NCBI GenBank assembly: GCA_965206675.1 | Contig: CBDBKL010000008.1 | Span: 124,001-188,000 of the forward strand | DNA length: 64,000 nt | Reading direction: 5' to 3' | Origin: CBDBKL01 sp965206675 | Lineage (GTDB): Bacteria > Bdellovibrionota > Bdellovibrionia > Bdellovibrionales > JAKFYE01 | Part shown: one piece after another, positions 27,349-35,425 of the stretch | How the letters are laid out: every line of letters starts with the position of its first letter | How positions within the stretch are numbered: the first letter of the stretch is position 1 | Notes under the pieces: model-generated | The model's input: only the letters and a program-made list of their open reading frames with translations | The model's database searches: none | What the model was told of the DNA's origin: nothing | Made by a program: the position numbers and the translations under genes

Positions 27349-28311
27349 ATGAATAATTTGTTTTTAGAACATTTTCCAATAAAGTATCCCATCATAGGCG
27401 CACCGATGTTTCTCGTCAGTGATGGAAACTTAGTAACAGCCGTTTCCGAAGCTGGAGGGTTAGGAGCTTTTCCAGCTCTAAACTACAGACCTATTTCTAA
27501 ATACCGAGAAGCGATACAAGAGATAAAAAAGAGAACCGATAAACCCTTTGGAATTAATATTATTGCTCAAAACTCCAATAAATATCGTGATGAACAATTA
27601 GACATTGCCTTGGAAGAAGATGTTTCATTAATTATTACATCTTTGGGTGCTCCTGGTAATATGATTCGCAGAATTCATCAGACAAACACCAAGGTTTATT
27701 GTGATGTTATTAGTTTAAGGCACGCACAAAAAGTGGCAGATGCTGGTGCTGATGGGTTAATTGCTATTTCTAGCGGAGCCGGCGGTCATGCGGGAAACAT
27801 TTCACCCTTTGCATTGATTCCCTATTTAAAACATCACACACAACTACCTATTGTTGCAGCAGGAAGTATTGTTGACGGTAAGGGAATGCTAGCCGCTTTA
27901 GCATTGGGTGCATCGGCAGTCTATATGGGCACACGCTTTATTGCTTCAAAGGAATCCTGTGTTTCTGAAGACTATAAACAAGCTATTTTAAAAGCACGAT
28001 GTGAAGACATTGTGAACACAGAACGTGTGGATGGTTTTCCGGGAAATTTTATTCTTACCGATCGTCTTAAAAAAGTGGGCATAGAAGCCGGATTTATAGA
28101 ATCTATATTAAATCGTATCCCTAAATTTAAGAAAACTTTGGCTCTATTGAGAGCTGGAAAAGTTTTATTTGAAAAACCCAAAGGGAAAATATCTTACCAA
28201 AAGATTTTCTCTGCAGGACAGGGAGTTGGAAATATTAATGAAATACTTTCTGCTAAAGAAATTATTATGCAAACCATAGATGAATATGAAAATATAAAAC
28301 AAAACCTTTAA
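27349..28311 (+). CDS. Nitronate monooxygenase family flavoprotein
   Basis: At 320 residues, started at ATG 27349; the frame extends upstream into the B repeat but that part is not protein-like. The FMN TIM barrel is seen in YPIIGAPMFLVSDGNLVTAVSEAGGLGAF, KPFGINIIAQ, DVISLRHAQKVADAGADGLIAISSGAGGHAG (with the active-site His in GGHAG) and VAAGSIVDGKGMLAALALGASAVYMGTRF. The family includes nitronate monooxygenases and FabK-type enoyl reductases; missing FabK features favour the former. Substrate unknown. Confidence 0.87.
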   Translation: MNNLFLEHFPIKYPIIGAPMFLVSDGNLVTAVSEAGGLGAFPALNYRPISKYREAIQEIKKRTDKPFGINIIAQNSNKYRDEQLDIALEEDVSLIITSLGAPGNMIRRIHQTNTKVYCDVISLRHAQKVADAGADGLIAISSGAGGHAGNISPFALIPYLKHHTQLPIVAAGSIVDGKGMLAALALGASAVYMGTRFIASKESCVSEDYKQAILKARCEDIVNTERVDGFPGNFILTDRLKKVGIEAGFIESILNRIPKFKKTLALLRAGKVLFEKPKGKISYQKIFSAGQGVGNINEILSAKEIIMQTIDEYENIKQNL

Positions 28312-28316
28312 AGATT

Positions 28317-29003
28317 TTAACGCCGATAGCCTGGGAATGTCTCTTGTACTTTTTCTTGAACATTAATTCTTATAAAGCCCCACTTCCCTTTTGATTTAGC
28401 AGCAGCTAATCCATCACGAAAATGTAAAAGGCTCTCAAACCGTGGGCTGACAATAACATGTCCCCTTTTATTAACAACTCCCCACTTTTCTCCTTCCTGA
28501 AAAACAGACAGTCCTTGATAGAAATCTAGAGAGTCATAAGTGGGATCTTTATTCTCATCTTCATTTTCTTTTTTTTCTTCTTCCTTTGTAACAAGGCGTT
28601 TGATTTCAATTCCAAAACCATCCCGTTCTTCATCTATATCACGTGTATCATGAAATACTTCTGGATGTTTATACTGTAATATTCCCGGTTGAAGACCTGT
28701 TCTTTTTTCATAGAACTCTTGTGCAGAATCAATATCCGTTAGAGGGAGAACAAAATTTCCTGTTGTATCTATAACACCTAGTTGTTGCCCCTGTTGAACA
28801 AGAGCTAAACCTTTATAAAAACCCCAAGCGGAAGTTTTTCCTTTTTGATCAAATCCCCAGATATAATCAAATTGTGGTGGAACAACAAACTCATGGCGAC
28901 AATCGTATTTAGTACCACAGTCTTCATAATTGATAAGCGGTCGTTCTGCCTCTGCTGAATTTGAAAAGAAAATAAAAAATAAAGCAAAACAGGATGTTTT
29001 CAT
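28317..29003 (-). CDS. Secreted WG-repeat protein
   Basis: At 228 residues. ATG 29003 gives a signal peptide (KTSCFALFFIFFSNSAEA); an in-frame TTG at 29024 is less likely. It contains WG (KWG) repeats: QQLGVIDTTGNFVLP, EKWGVVNKRGHVIVSPRFESL and GKWGFIRINVQE. WG repeats are common in bacterial surface and host-interaction proteins, with no catalytic function known. An acidic Glu/Lys stretch interrupts the repeats near residue 140. Confidence 0.8.
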   Translation of the reverse strand: MKTSCFALFFIFFSNSAEAERPLINYEDCGTKYDCRHEFVVPPQFDYIWGFDQKGKTSAWGFYKGLALVQQGQQLGVIDTTGNFVLPLTDIDSAQEFYEKRTGLQPGILQYKHPEVFHDTRDIDEERDGFGIEIKRLVTKEEEKKENEDENKDPTYDSLDFYQGLSVFQEGEKWGVVNKRGHVIVSPRFESLLHFRDGLAAAKSKGKWGFIRINVQEKVQETFPGYRR

Positions 29004-29199
29004 AATTTTTTCCCAGAGCTCCAAACAAAGAGGTTTACCTACTTAGACCATCGTCTTGCTTTTATCTTTTCTTTAACTATAAAATACGATTGAGTATGAG
29101 TGACTCATATTGAAACAATTCTTTTTCTAAGAAGTACTTTTTAACATCTATATATCATTCAAGGGAGCAGAACATATTTGATCACATGAAAACTTGTCA

Positions 29200-30318
29200 T
29201 TATGGCATATTCAATTTTTTGCAAAAACTCTCAAAAGGCAAAACATCAATATTTTTATCTTTATAGGTTTCTTTTTGTAGATGAACTTGGTAATAATGAG
29301 GGATATTAGTCCTTTTTTTAAAATAATGAATGTTTTTTGAAATTTCTCTTTCTCCCCTTTTGCATTCTACAGCAAAGAGAGGTTTTTTATTTTTTAAAAC
29401 AACAAAATCAATTTCTCTATTGTCAACATCTTTCAAATATTGCAGCTCCATTTTATGCCCATAAACATCTTCTTCAAAATGGCAGAACTTTAACAATTGA
29501 TTAGCTACAAGATTTTCAAATGCCTTTCCTTCAGAAATCACTTCTGACCAATCCCATAGATAGAGCTTTTGAGCTTTTTTAATAGATCGAATTTTTGAAG
29601 ACCCAAAAGGACTGATGCGATAACAATAGTAAGTCTGTTCAAGGATCTCTATCCATCGTGAAATAGTATTAGGTGAAACCTGCAGATCTTCACTTAGACT
29701 TTTAATAGAGAGTTGAGAGGCTGCTCTTTCAGGAAGTGCATCAACAAGTAATTCAATAAGCCCAATTTCTTTTAAATTGTGTAAATCCCTAATATCTTGA
29801 TAAATAACTCGACTTAAACGCTCTTTCTGCCACCTTCGATGAAAAGTTTTAGATTTTTTAAGAAAAGGCTCAGGGAAACCTCCAAATTTTAACAAATTTT
29901 CCATAGGATTTTTAATAGAACTTGGAATTTCATTGAACGATAGTGGATGAAGCCTATAGTAAAAAAACCGTCCAAATAAAGAATCACCTCCTTTACGAAA
30001 GTGATCTAACTTAGCAGAGCCCGTTACTATAATTTTCATTGATCCTTTGTATTTATCATAGAACCCTTTGATGAGGCCTCGCCATCGAGGGTATTTATGA
30101 ATTTCATCAAGTACTACAACTTTAAGAGAGGGATCAATCCTATGTCTTTTTATTTTTTCTCTATCTTCAAGAAAATCCCAGTTAAAGTACTGATTCCGAT
30201 TTGAAATAAATGTTTGAGCAAAAGTCGTTTTTCCAACTTGCCTTGGACCTCCAATCATAACAATCTTTTCTCTGAGATCAGATTTAACAGACTTAGATAG
30301 ATTACGAGTAATTTTCAT
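29200..30318 (-). CDS. ATPase with AAA_14 and DUF4143 domains
   Basis: At 372 residues it has Walker A GGPRQVGKTTF at about residues 23-33, Walker B VVVLDEIHKYPRW (residues 67-79), and sensor-like IIVTGSAKLDHFRKGG. A winged-helix-like middle follows (LSIKSLSEDLQVSPNTISRWIEILEQTY). The C-terminal DUF4143 part carries EIDFVVLKNKKPLFAVECKRGE, a PD-(D/E)xK nuclease-like D...ExK motif. The family is patchy and often mobile across bacteria and archaea. Its role is unknown. Single gene with no partner and its own promoter. Confidence 0.88.
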   Translation of the reverse strand: MKITRNLSKSVKSDLREKIVMIGGPRQVGKTTFAQTFISNRNQYFNWDFLEDREKIKRHRIDPSLKVVVLDEIHKYPRWRGLIKGFYDKYKGSMKIIVTGSAKLDHFRKGGDSLFGRFFYYRLHPLSFNEIPSSIKNPMENLLKFGGFPEPFLKKSKTFHRRWQKERLSRVIYQDIRDLHNLKEIGLIELLVDALPERAASQLSIKSLSEDLQVSPNTISRWIEILEQTYYCYRISPFGSSKIRSIKKAQKLYLWDWSEVISEGKAFENLVANQLLKFCHFEEDVYGHKMELQYLKDVDNREIDFVVLKNKKPLFAVECKRGEREISKNIHYFKKRTNIPHYYQVHLQKETYKDKNIDVLPFESFCKKLNMP

Positions 30319-30326
30319 ATCACTAT

Positions 30327-30354
30327 ATTATACTCGCAATTATAATTCAATCAA
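30327..30354 (-). promoter_or_regulatory. Sigma70-like promoter giving a very short leader for the ATPase gene
   Basis: On the minus strand TTGATT (30349-30354) and TATAAT (30327-30332) are separated by 16 bp. The ATG starts only 8 bases after the -10 box, so transcription would begin at or within a few bases of the start codon, implying a leaderless or nearly leaderless mRNA. Confidence 0.5.
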
Positions 30355-30592
30355 GTGAATTATAGTTGTATTTTAAAGAGACAGGGTTCGCCGCTTTCCC
30401 CCTTTGGGCTTTTAAACTTCGCTCTCGATGACTTCAGGCGTTGTCCAGTCAACCGCTTTGGTTTTGAAAAAAATTCTCGCTTGAACCTTTCCAGAACGAG
30501 CATTCTGAGTCATCACGATTTTATTTATAATGACGTTTATCTTTACCTTTGTTACTAACACTCTGATGCAAATCTTAAAGGAGTCTTACATT

Positions 30593-31726
30593 ATGTTCGC
30601 AAAATTAATTCTAACAGCCCTTATAGCCATTTTTGTCTTCTCTGAATCGCTTTATGCTACAGATGGTAAAGCGGATACAGATATAGCACTTCAAGTAGAA
30701 AAACACCTTGATAAAAAATCTATAGAAGCCCTACCAACTCTCACTGAGAGGAAAAAGAAAAAACAGTGGTTTGACGCTGCTAAAACGGGAAATCTACTGC
30801 GTCTAGAGCAACTGCATAAATTCGTTAATATGAATGGAAGGCATTATAGAACCGGACGGGCAGTGTCTCATATGGCTGTAATACATAGACAATATAAGGC
30901 TCTAAAAAAATTTAAAGAGCTGGGGGGAGATTATCTCATTAGACAAGCCAGAGATAACCAAGGAAGAGCACCAATCCACTATGCTGCATCATTTGGAGAC
31001 TCTACCGCTATAAGAACTCTGTTTAATGAGGGAGCTGACTTGGAAGTCAGGAGCAAAGATGGACTGACACCTCTATTGGAGGTTCTAATTTTCGGAGGTT
31101 GGAATGTTTCCCAAGCACAAGAAGCCTTTAATACGCTTGTTGAACTAGGAGCCAATTTAAATGCAGAAGATAACAATGGTGTGAGGGCCTCAGAGTTAGC
31201 ACTGGACAAGGGATGGATAAAAGAAATACCAGATAACAGCGTAGATAAAAATGCTGAGGCACAAACTGAAAGTCTACAAGAACACATCCGTGGTACCGCA
31301 AAGAAAAAAATGTGGTTTGAAGCTGCTAAAGCCGGCTTTGCACCCCTTCTAGAAGAATTACATGAAACGATGATGATTGATATAAATGCACAAGATTCCC
31401 GGGGAAACACAGCGGCCCATTTAGCTGTGATATTTCGTCAATATGATGTTCTAAGAACACTTAAAGATTTAGGTGGGGACTATCTTCTTGGGTATGCAAG
31501 AATGTCTGGTGGATTAGCACCATTACATGCCGCTGCCATAAATGGTGACCTTATAGCTATACGAACTCTATTTGATCTAGGGGCTTACTTAGAAGTCAAG
31601 GACAGTCGAGGGATGACGCCTCTATCTTGGACTCTAGCTGCTGGAAGACAAGAAGCCTTTAATACCCTTGTTGAGCTAGGAGCAAATACAGATGTAGAAT
31701 ATCTAAATTCGGAAGAGGCAGCTTAG
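30593..31726 (+). CDS. Secreted ankyrin-repeat protein with internal duplication; tail frameshifted
   Basis: At 377 residues. ATG 30593 is chosen because AAAGGAG lies nine bases upstream and it opens a signal peptide (FAKLILTALIAIFVFSESLYA). Two halves of about 155 residues are clear duplicates: KKKQWFDAAKTGN / KKKMWFEAAKAGF, AVIHRQYKALKKFKELGGDYL / AVIFRQYDVLRTLKDLGGDYL, and QEAFNTLVELGANLNAED / QEAFNTLVELGANTDVEY. The first half ends ASELALDKGWIKEIPD. The matching tail of the second half (LELARERGWLPEA) is encoded just past the stop in another frame, at 31711-31785. So the last 20 or so residues have been lost by a frameshift near 31700. Confidence 0.82.
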   Translation: MFAKLILTALIAIFVFSESLYATDGKADTDIALQVEKHLDKKSIEALPTLTERKKKKQWFDAAKTGNLLRLEQLHKFVNMNGRHYRTGRAVSHMAVIHRQYKALKKFKELGGDYLIRQARDNQGRAPIHYAASFGDSTAIRTLFNEGADLEVRSKDGLTPLLEVLIFGGWNVSQAQEAFNTLVELGANLNAEDNNGVRASELALDKGWIKEIPDNSVDKNAEAQTESLQEHIRGTAKKKMWFEAAKAGFAPLLEELHETMMIDINAQDSRGNTAAHLAVIFRQYDVLRTLKDLGGDYLLGYARMSGGLAPLHAAAINGDLIAIRTLFDLGAYLEVKDSRGMTPLSWTLAAGRQEAFNTLVELGANTDVEYLNSEEAA

Positions 31727-31917
31727 AGCTAGCACGAGAACGGGGATGGTTACCAGAGGCATCAGAAAAAGGTCCCTGCTATTGATCCCCATATAAAAAC
31801 AGAGAGAGCATTTTTCAGAACTTGTGCAGACAAAAATTAGAAAAAAACAAGCTTACACTTTTAGTAGCATTGTAATGAACAACACTCATTCTTCATTATC
31901 AATTTAGCAAGTTCTTG

Positions 31918-32448
31918 TCACTCTAACCATATACCAAGATCTGCAAATGATGCCTCAAAATCATTAAGACTATACCTGTAGCCGGCGATATCTTCACCTT
32001 CACTCTCACAATTCAATGCAAATAGATTTTTCTTTACAATATCGGCAGAGATTTGACATTTAATATCAATCGATGCTCTCCACCTTCTATCAACAGTATG
32101 TATAGGGAATTGAGTATAGTAATAAGTTCCTGTGACATTAGGGATAGCAGATTCTCTCTTTGTAATGGAAATGTCATCACCGTCACGGTATACTGCGTAC
32201 CTACTAACAGGAAATCCTCTTCTTTTACCATTAACCTTATACACTCGATTGGAAATAAATCTTCTCAATGCATTTAACGAAATAAATACTTTTTTATCTC
32301 CACTAGACAGAAAAATACTATTATTCAACACTTCATCTCCTCTATCACTGACACCCTGAGGAGTTCGACTCTCATTTTTGTTTTGCAAAGAAGTACAAGA
32401 AGAAACAAGTAGTAATAAAAAAACATTGGCTAATAATATACGCATCAT
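31918..32448 (-). CDS. Lipoprotein of unknown function
   Basis: At 176 residues the signal peptide ends in lipobox LVSSC (Cys at residue 18). The mature part is soluble and shows no known motif; FISLNALRRFISNRVYKVNGK and TGTYYYTQFPIHTVDRRWRAS are its most structured-looking parts. It starts with two adjacent ATG codons and lies beside an 810-bp repeat cluster. Confidence 0.6.
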   Translation of the reverse strand: MMRILLANVFLLLLVSSCTSLQNKNESRTPQGVSDRGDEVLNNSIFLSSGDKKVFISLNALRRFISNRVYKVNGKRRGFPVSRYAVYRDGDDISITKRESAIPNVTGTYYYTQFPIHTVDRRWRASIDIKCQISADIVKKNLFALNCESEGEDIAGYRYSLNDFEASFADLGIWLE

Positions 32449-32588
32449 AATAATCCCCCTAAAAAAACTTTGTCTTAAAAAATAGGTATTTACTATTCTA
32501 CCCCCCCCCTATCTCATTTAAAGTTTTTTCTAAAACTAGACCAATTTGGATAAAGCCAACTCGCCAATACATATTATTTCCTAGACAA

Positions 32589-32640
32589 AAGGAGAGAGAA
32601 TTTTTCTCAAGGATTTCAAAACGCAGCTCTTTGAAGCACA
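32589..32640 (+). repeat. Family A repeat, half copy
   Basis: Left arm only: GAGAGAATTTTTCTCAAGG followed by TTTCAAAACGCAG. No matching right arm follows. Confidence 0.65.
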
Positions 32641-32696
32641 AGATATTATTATTTAAATCTTAATATTATACGAAGAGATGGTTTTTATTTCCTTTC

Positions 32697-32757
32697 AAAG
32701 TGCAGGGCGTATTGTGATGAGGGACATATTTATACTTTTAGGATATTTCAGAGGGAA
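32697..32757 (+). repeat. A-associated module (GCAGGGCGTAT...ATTTATA...), copy 1
   Basis: AGTGCAGGGCGTATTGTGAT followed by GAGGGACATATTTATACTTT and AGGATATTTCAG. The same 55-60 bp unit precedes family A arms at 32816 and 54413, so it is a distinct repeated module rather than random intergenic DNA. Confidence 0.7.
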
Positions 32758-32815
32758 TTTTTCTCAGGAGGGTTCAAAATGAGTTTTCTGAGGCGCAGAG
32801 TATTTTTTCTTTCCG
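32753..32815 (+). repeat. Family A repeat, left-half copy
   Basis: GGGAATTTTTCTCAGGAGGG, then TTCAAAATGAGTTTTCTGAG and GCGCAGAG. It then runs into the ATTTATA module instead of the usual right arm. Confidence 0.7.
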
Positions 32816-32871
32816 GAGCGCAGGTCGTACCGTGATGAAGACCGCATTTATATTTTTAGGATATTTCAGGA
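32816..32871 (+). repeat. A-associated module, copy 2
   Basis: GGAGCGCAGGTCGTACCGTG and GACCGCATTTATATTTTTAG, then GATATTTCAGG, matching the modules at 32697 and 54413 closely. Confidence 0.7.
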
Positions 32872-32996
32872 GGGAATTTTTCTCAAGAGGGTTCAAAACG
32901 AGTTTTCTGAGGCGCAGGGCGTATCTCCCAAAGGGAGAGACGAGCTGCGGCCCTCAGAACTGTCTGAGCTTTTGAACTCTCTTGAGAAAAATTCCC
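32872..32996 (+). repeat. Family A repeat, full hairpin copy
   Basis: 125 bp. The left arm GGGAATTTTTCTCAAGAG pairs with the right arm CTCTTGAGAAAAATTCCC. Inner segments TTCTGAGG and CCTCAGAA also pair, and the tip is CTCCCAAAGGGAG. The whole element folds as one long hairpin. It lies between a lipoprotein gene and the ctaA 3' end. Confidence 0.9.
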
Positions 32997-33031
32997 AATC
33001 AAACGTAAAAAAGAAAACTATGTAAAGAGCC

Positions 33032-33115
33032 AGATACAAACCGAAGCGACATAGGCGTAGTTTTTCCTACGTCGGAGTGAGTGTTTGAGTGATTATAGTC
33101 AAGTCGATGACATTT
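33032..33115 (+). repeat. Family B repeat, partial copy
   Basis: It contains the core CGTAGTTTTTCCTACG and the following GTGTTTGAGTGATT but lacks both outer arms. It is directly upstream of a full B copy. Confidence 0.75.
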
Positions 33116-33133
33116 TCTTGATTCGTATTAGGA

Positions 33134-33259
33134 GGACTGTCGAAAAGATATCAGATACGAGGCGTTCAAGCTCAAACCGAACGGAGGCGTAGTTTTTCCT
33201 ACGTCAGAGTGAGTGTTTGAGTGATTGCAACGAAGTAGATGATACCTTTTCGACAGTCC
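33134..33259 (+). repeat. Family B repeat, full copy
   Basis: 126 bp with perfect arms GGACTGTCGAAAAG and CTTTTCGACAGTCC and the invariant core. It abuts the ctaA stop codon (33260-33262) and could act as the 3' hairpin of the oxidase operon. Confidence 0.92.
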
Positions 33260-34174
33260 TTAGGAGTATGACAGATAAATGCCCTTAATCACATTAACCC
33301 AAATCAACGTAGCCAGAGCCAAATGCATCACTGTAATAACAGGAGGGATTTGAAGTAACACATTCATTACTCCCACAACGATTTGAAGAAATACTAATAC
33401 AACTAACATACCCGTAACATTAAACAGTTTCTTTGATACCCACTCTTCATTTTTATGTCGAGATACAACAAGATAAACTGAACTAAGAGTAATCACAGTT
33501 AAATAAGCTCCCAGTCTATGTAAAACCTGTAGTCCCACATTTCCTTTCAAAGTGGGGATTAACTCTCCATTACAAAAAGGAAAGTCAGCACAAGCTAAAC
33601 CTGCATAGTTAGAAGATACTAGTCCTCCCAATATAATTTGTCCCAAAACAACAATTAATGAAAAAATAAAAAGATGAAAGATCTGCCTTGGGACTTTTAT
33701 TTTATCCACTCCAGAAGAATCTTGAATCAACAACTTTACCCAAAATAATAATCCTAAGAAAACCAAACCAAAAACAAGGTGGGTTGTTACGACTCCAAAA
33801 TGAAGAAGTTTTAAAACCGTTAACCCACCTAAAACAATTTGAGCTACAAGAACACATAAGGCTAAAAGAAAAGTCCATTTTATTGCAAGAATGCGCTGAG
33901 GAGAAAAAGAATTTTCTTGAAAAATTCTAGAACCTTTCAATAAATTGCAACCCAAAATCACAAACAAAATACTAATTACGCCTGCGAAAACTCTATGCGT
34001 CCATTCAAAATAAACTTGTATTTGAAATTCAGGAATGAGTTTTCCAAAACACAGAGGCCAATCCGGACAAGCTAACCCCGCATTCATAGCCCGAACCGCT
34101 CCACCAAGAGCTATTAAGATAAATGTCCCTAACATTAAACTCGTCAATAAATAAGATATTCCCCTTTTACCCAT
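33260..34174 (-). CDS. ctaA: Heme A synthase (COX15/CtaA)
   Basis: This 304-residue protein has eight membrane spans in two repeated halves. Each half has a cysteine-containing periplasmic loop: CPDWPLCFGKLIPE (residues 35-48) and CADFPFCNGELIPT (residues 200-213). Four His sit at helix ends (FEWTHRVFAG, LHFGVVTTHLVFG, LQVLHRLGAY, VMHLALATL). It oxidises heme O to heme A for the oxidase encoded upstream. It overlaps the ctaB end by 8 bp. Confidence 0.93.
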   Translation of the reverse strand: MGKRGISYLLTSLMLGTFILIALGGAVRAMNAGLACPDWPLCFGKLIPEFQIQVYFEWTHRVFAGVISILFVILGCNLLKGSRIFQENSFSPQRILAIKWTFLLALCVLVAQIVLGGLTVLKLLHFGVVTTHLVFGLVFLGLLFWVKLLIQDSSGVDKIKVPRQIFHLFIFSLIVVLGQIILGGLVSSNYAGLACADFPFCNGELIPTLKGNVGLQVLHRLGAYLTVITLSSVYLVVSRHKNEEWVSKKLFNVTGMLVVLVFLQIVVGVMNVLLQIPPVITVMHLALATLIWVNVIKGIYLSYS

Positions 34175-35066
34175 AGTAATAAACTCCCCAAATGTATGGA
34201 GTCCATTTTTCTATAAGAGGAACACAGAGGTAAATAAGCATACTCAGATTCACCCATAAGAAAAAAGGGAGCCAATTTTTTTCAGCCCTATGTTTGGAAT
34301 AACAATAAAACTCCCACACCACTTTTAAAGAAAAGGGAATAACAAGAAGCAAATATAATATCCCCGTTTCAACAAACCAAGGGGATGTCATAGCCAGAGT
34401 CACATAGGATAAAACATAAAACCCCATATGAAAGAGTGTTTTATCAATCCCAAAAATACGCGGTAAAACAGGTATATCTCCTTGAGCATAATCTTTTTGA
34501 TACCTTATGGCTAACGACCAAAAATGCGGCATTTGCCATAAGAACATAATTAAAAAAACATAGAGAGCTTCAAGGGTAAAAATATCAGAATTGATAGCCG
34601 CATATCCAATCACGACCGGCATAGCCCCAGGCAAAGCACCCGGTATGGCTCCAAAAGCCATCCGCTTCTTCCAATACAAGGTATAAAAGCCATTATAAAA
34701 AATAAGAGTTCCCAGCGATAACCAAAAGGCAAATTCAGAAGTAAAAAGAAGACCAATAGATCCCATAATAAGAAGTAGTCCTGCTATGATAAAGGCTGTT
34801 TGAGGTTTTATTTTTCCTTGAGGAATAGGGCGAAACTTTGTTCTATCCATTTGACTATCCAGCTTCCACTCTTGAGCTTGGTTTAAAGCGAAGCTGCCAG
34901 CCGTAAACAATATAAAACTCATTTGAAATAAAATAAAATGAGCCACATTAAGAGAAATTTCTATACGGTAACCCAGTCCATAGCCAATAAAACTACTTAA
35001 AGCTACAAATACAAGTATCCCCGGTTTAAAAAGTTCTAATTTCGAAGAGCGACGTTTTCTGGATAT
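34167..35066 (-). CDS. ctaB: Protoheme IX farnesyltransferase, probable ATA start
   Basis: It makes heme O from heme b and farnesyl-PP in the membrane. Motifs: NQAQEWKLDSQMDRTKFRPIP (N-x3-E-x3-D, with Glu replacing the usual first Asp) and DYAQGDIPVLPRIFG. The first ordinary start codon (GTG 34946) would cut off the first span. The open frame continues upstream 40 codons with a typical CtaB beginning (LELFKPGILVFVALSSFIGY), then meets TAG with no ATG, GTG or TTG between. AGGAGG at 35073-35078 lies six bases before an ATA at 35066, the best start, giving 299 residues, the normal length. Confidence 0.85.
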   Translation of the reverse strand: MSRKRRSSKLELFKPGILVFVALSSFIGYGLGYRIEISLNVAHFILFQMSFILFTAGSFALNQAQEWKLDSQMDRTKFRPIPQGKIKPQTAFIIAGLLLIMGSIGLLFTSEFAFWLSLGTLIFYNGFYTLYWKKRMAFGAIPGALPGAMPVVIGYAAINSDIFTLEALYVFLIMFLWQMPHFWSLAIRYQKDYAQGDIPVLPRIFGIDKTLFHMGFYVLSYVTLAMTSPWFVETGILYLLLVIPFSLKVVWEFYCYSKHRAEKNWLPFFLWVNLSMLIYLCVPLIEKWTPYIWGVYYYG

Positions 35067-35091
35067 GCCCCACCTCCTAAACTATTCCTTA

Positions 35092-35415
35092 CTATTCATT
35101 TTGAGAGCCATAGTTGAGATCATAAAAATCAGTACGCGTAAAAAGATCTGCAGCCGTTAACCCAAAGAATATAAGTAGAAATACAAACCCCGATACAAAT
35201 ATCAATCTATTTAAATGACCCTCATGATTCTGGTGCATAAACCACCAAACAACAAGTGAAGCCTTTCCTGTTGCAATCAACATTGCAATAAAAGTATTCA
35301 AATGACCAACATCAAATTGAGGAAGAGAAGCCACAACAGTAACAACTGTCAACGCAATTAACGCTCCGAAGACTTTATAATATGTCACTCTCGGTGTTAT
35401 ATGATGCTTATCCAT
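35092..35415 (-). CDS. Cytochrome c oxidase subunit IV (prokaryotic, CtaF/CoxD-like)
   Basis: This 107-residue small subunit has three hydrophobic segments: VFGALIALTVVTVVASLPQF, HLNTFIAMLIATGKASLVVWWFMH and FVSGFVFLLIFFGLTAADLF. The K-A-x-L-V-x-x-F-M-H block is typical of the COX4_pro/CyoD family. It supports assembly of the oxidase. The ribosome site AAGGAG is strong. Eleven bases behind coxC. Confidence 0.9.
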   Translation of the reverse strand: MDKHHITPRVTYYKVFGALIALTVVTVVASLPQFDVGHLNTFIAMLIATGKASLVVWWFMHQNHEGHLNRLIFVSGFVFLLIFFGLTAADLFTRTDFYDLNYGSQNE

Positions 35416-35425
35416 ACCTTACTCC

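Noticed and set aside
30355..30592. 67-codon + strand ORF and a possible further repeat family
   Set aside because: The ORF starts at an unsupported codon and has no match in composition to neighbours. The stretch resembles family C only vaguely, not enough to call.
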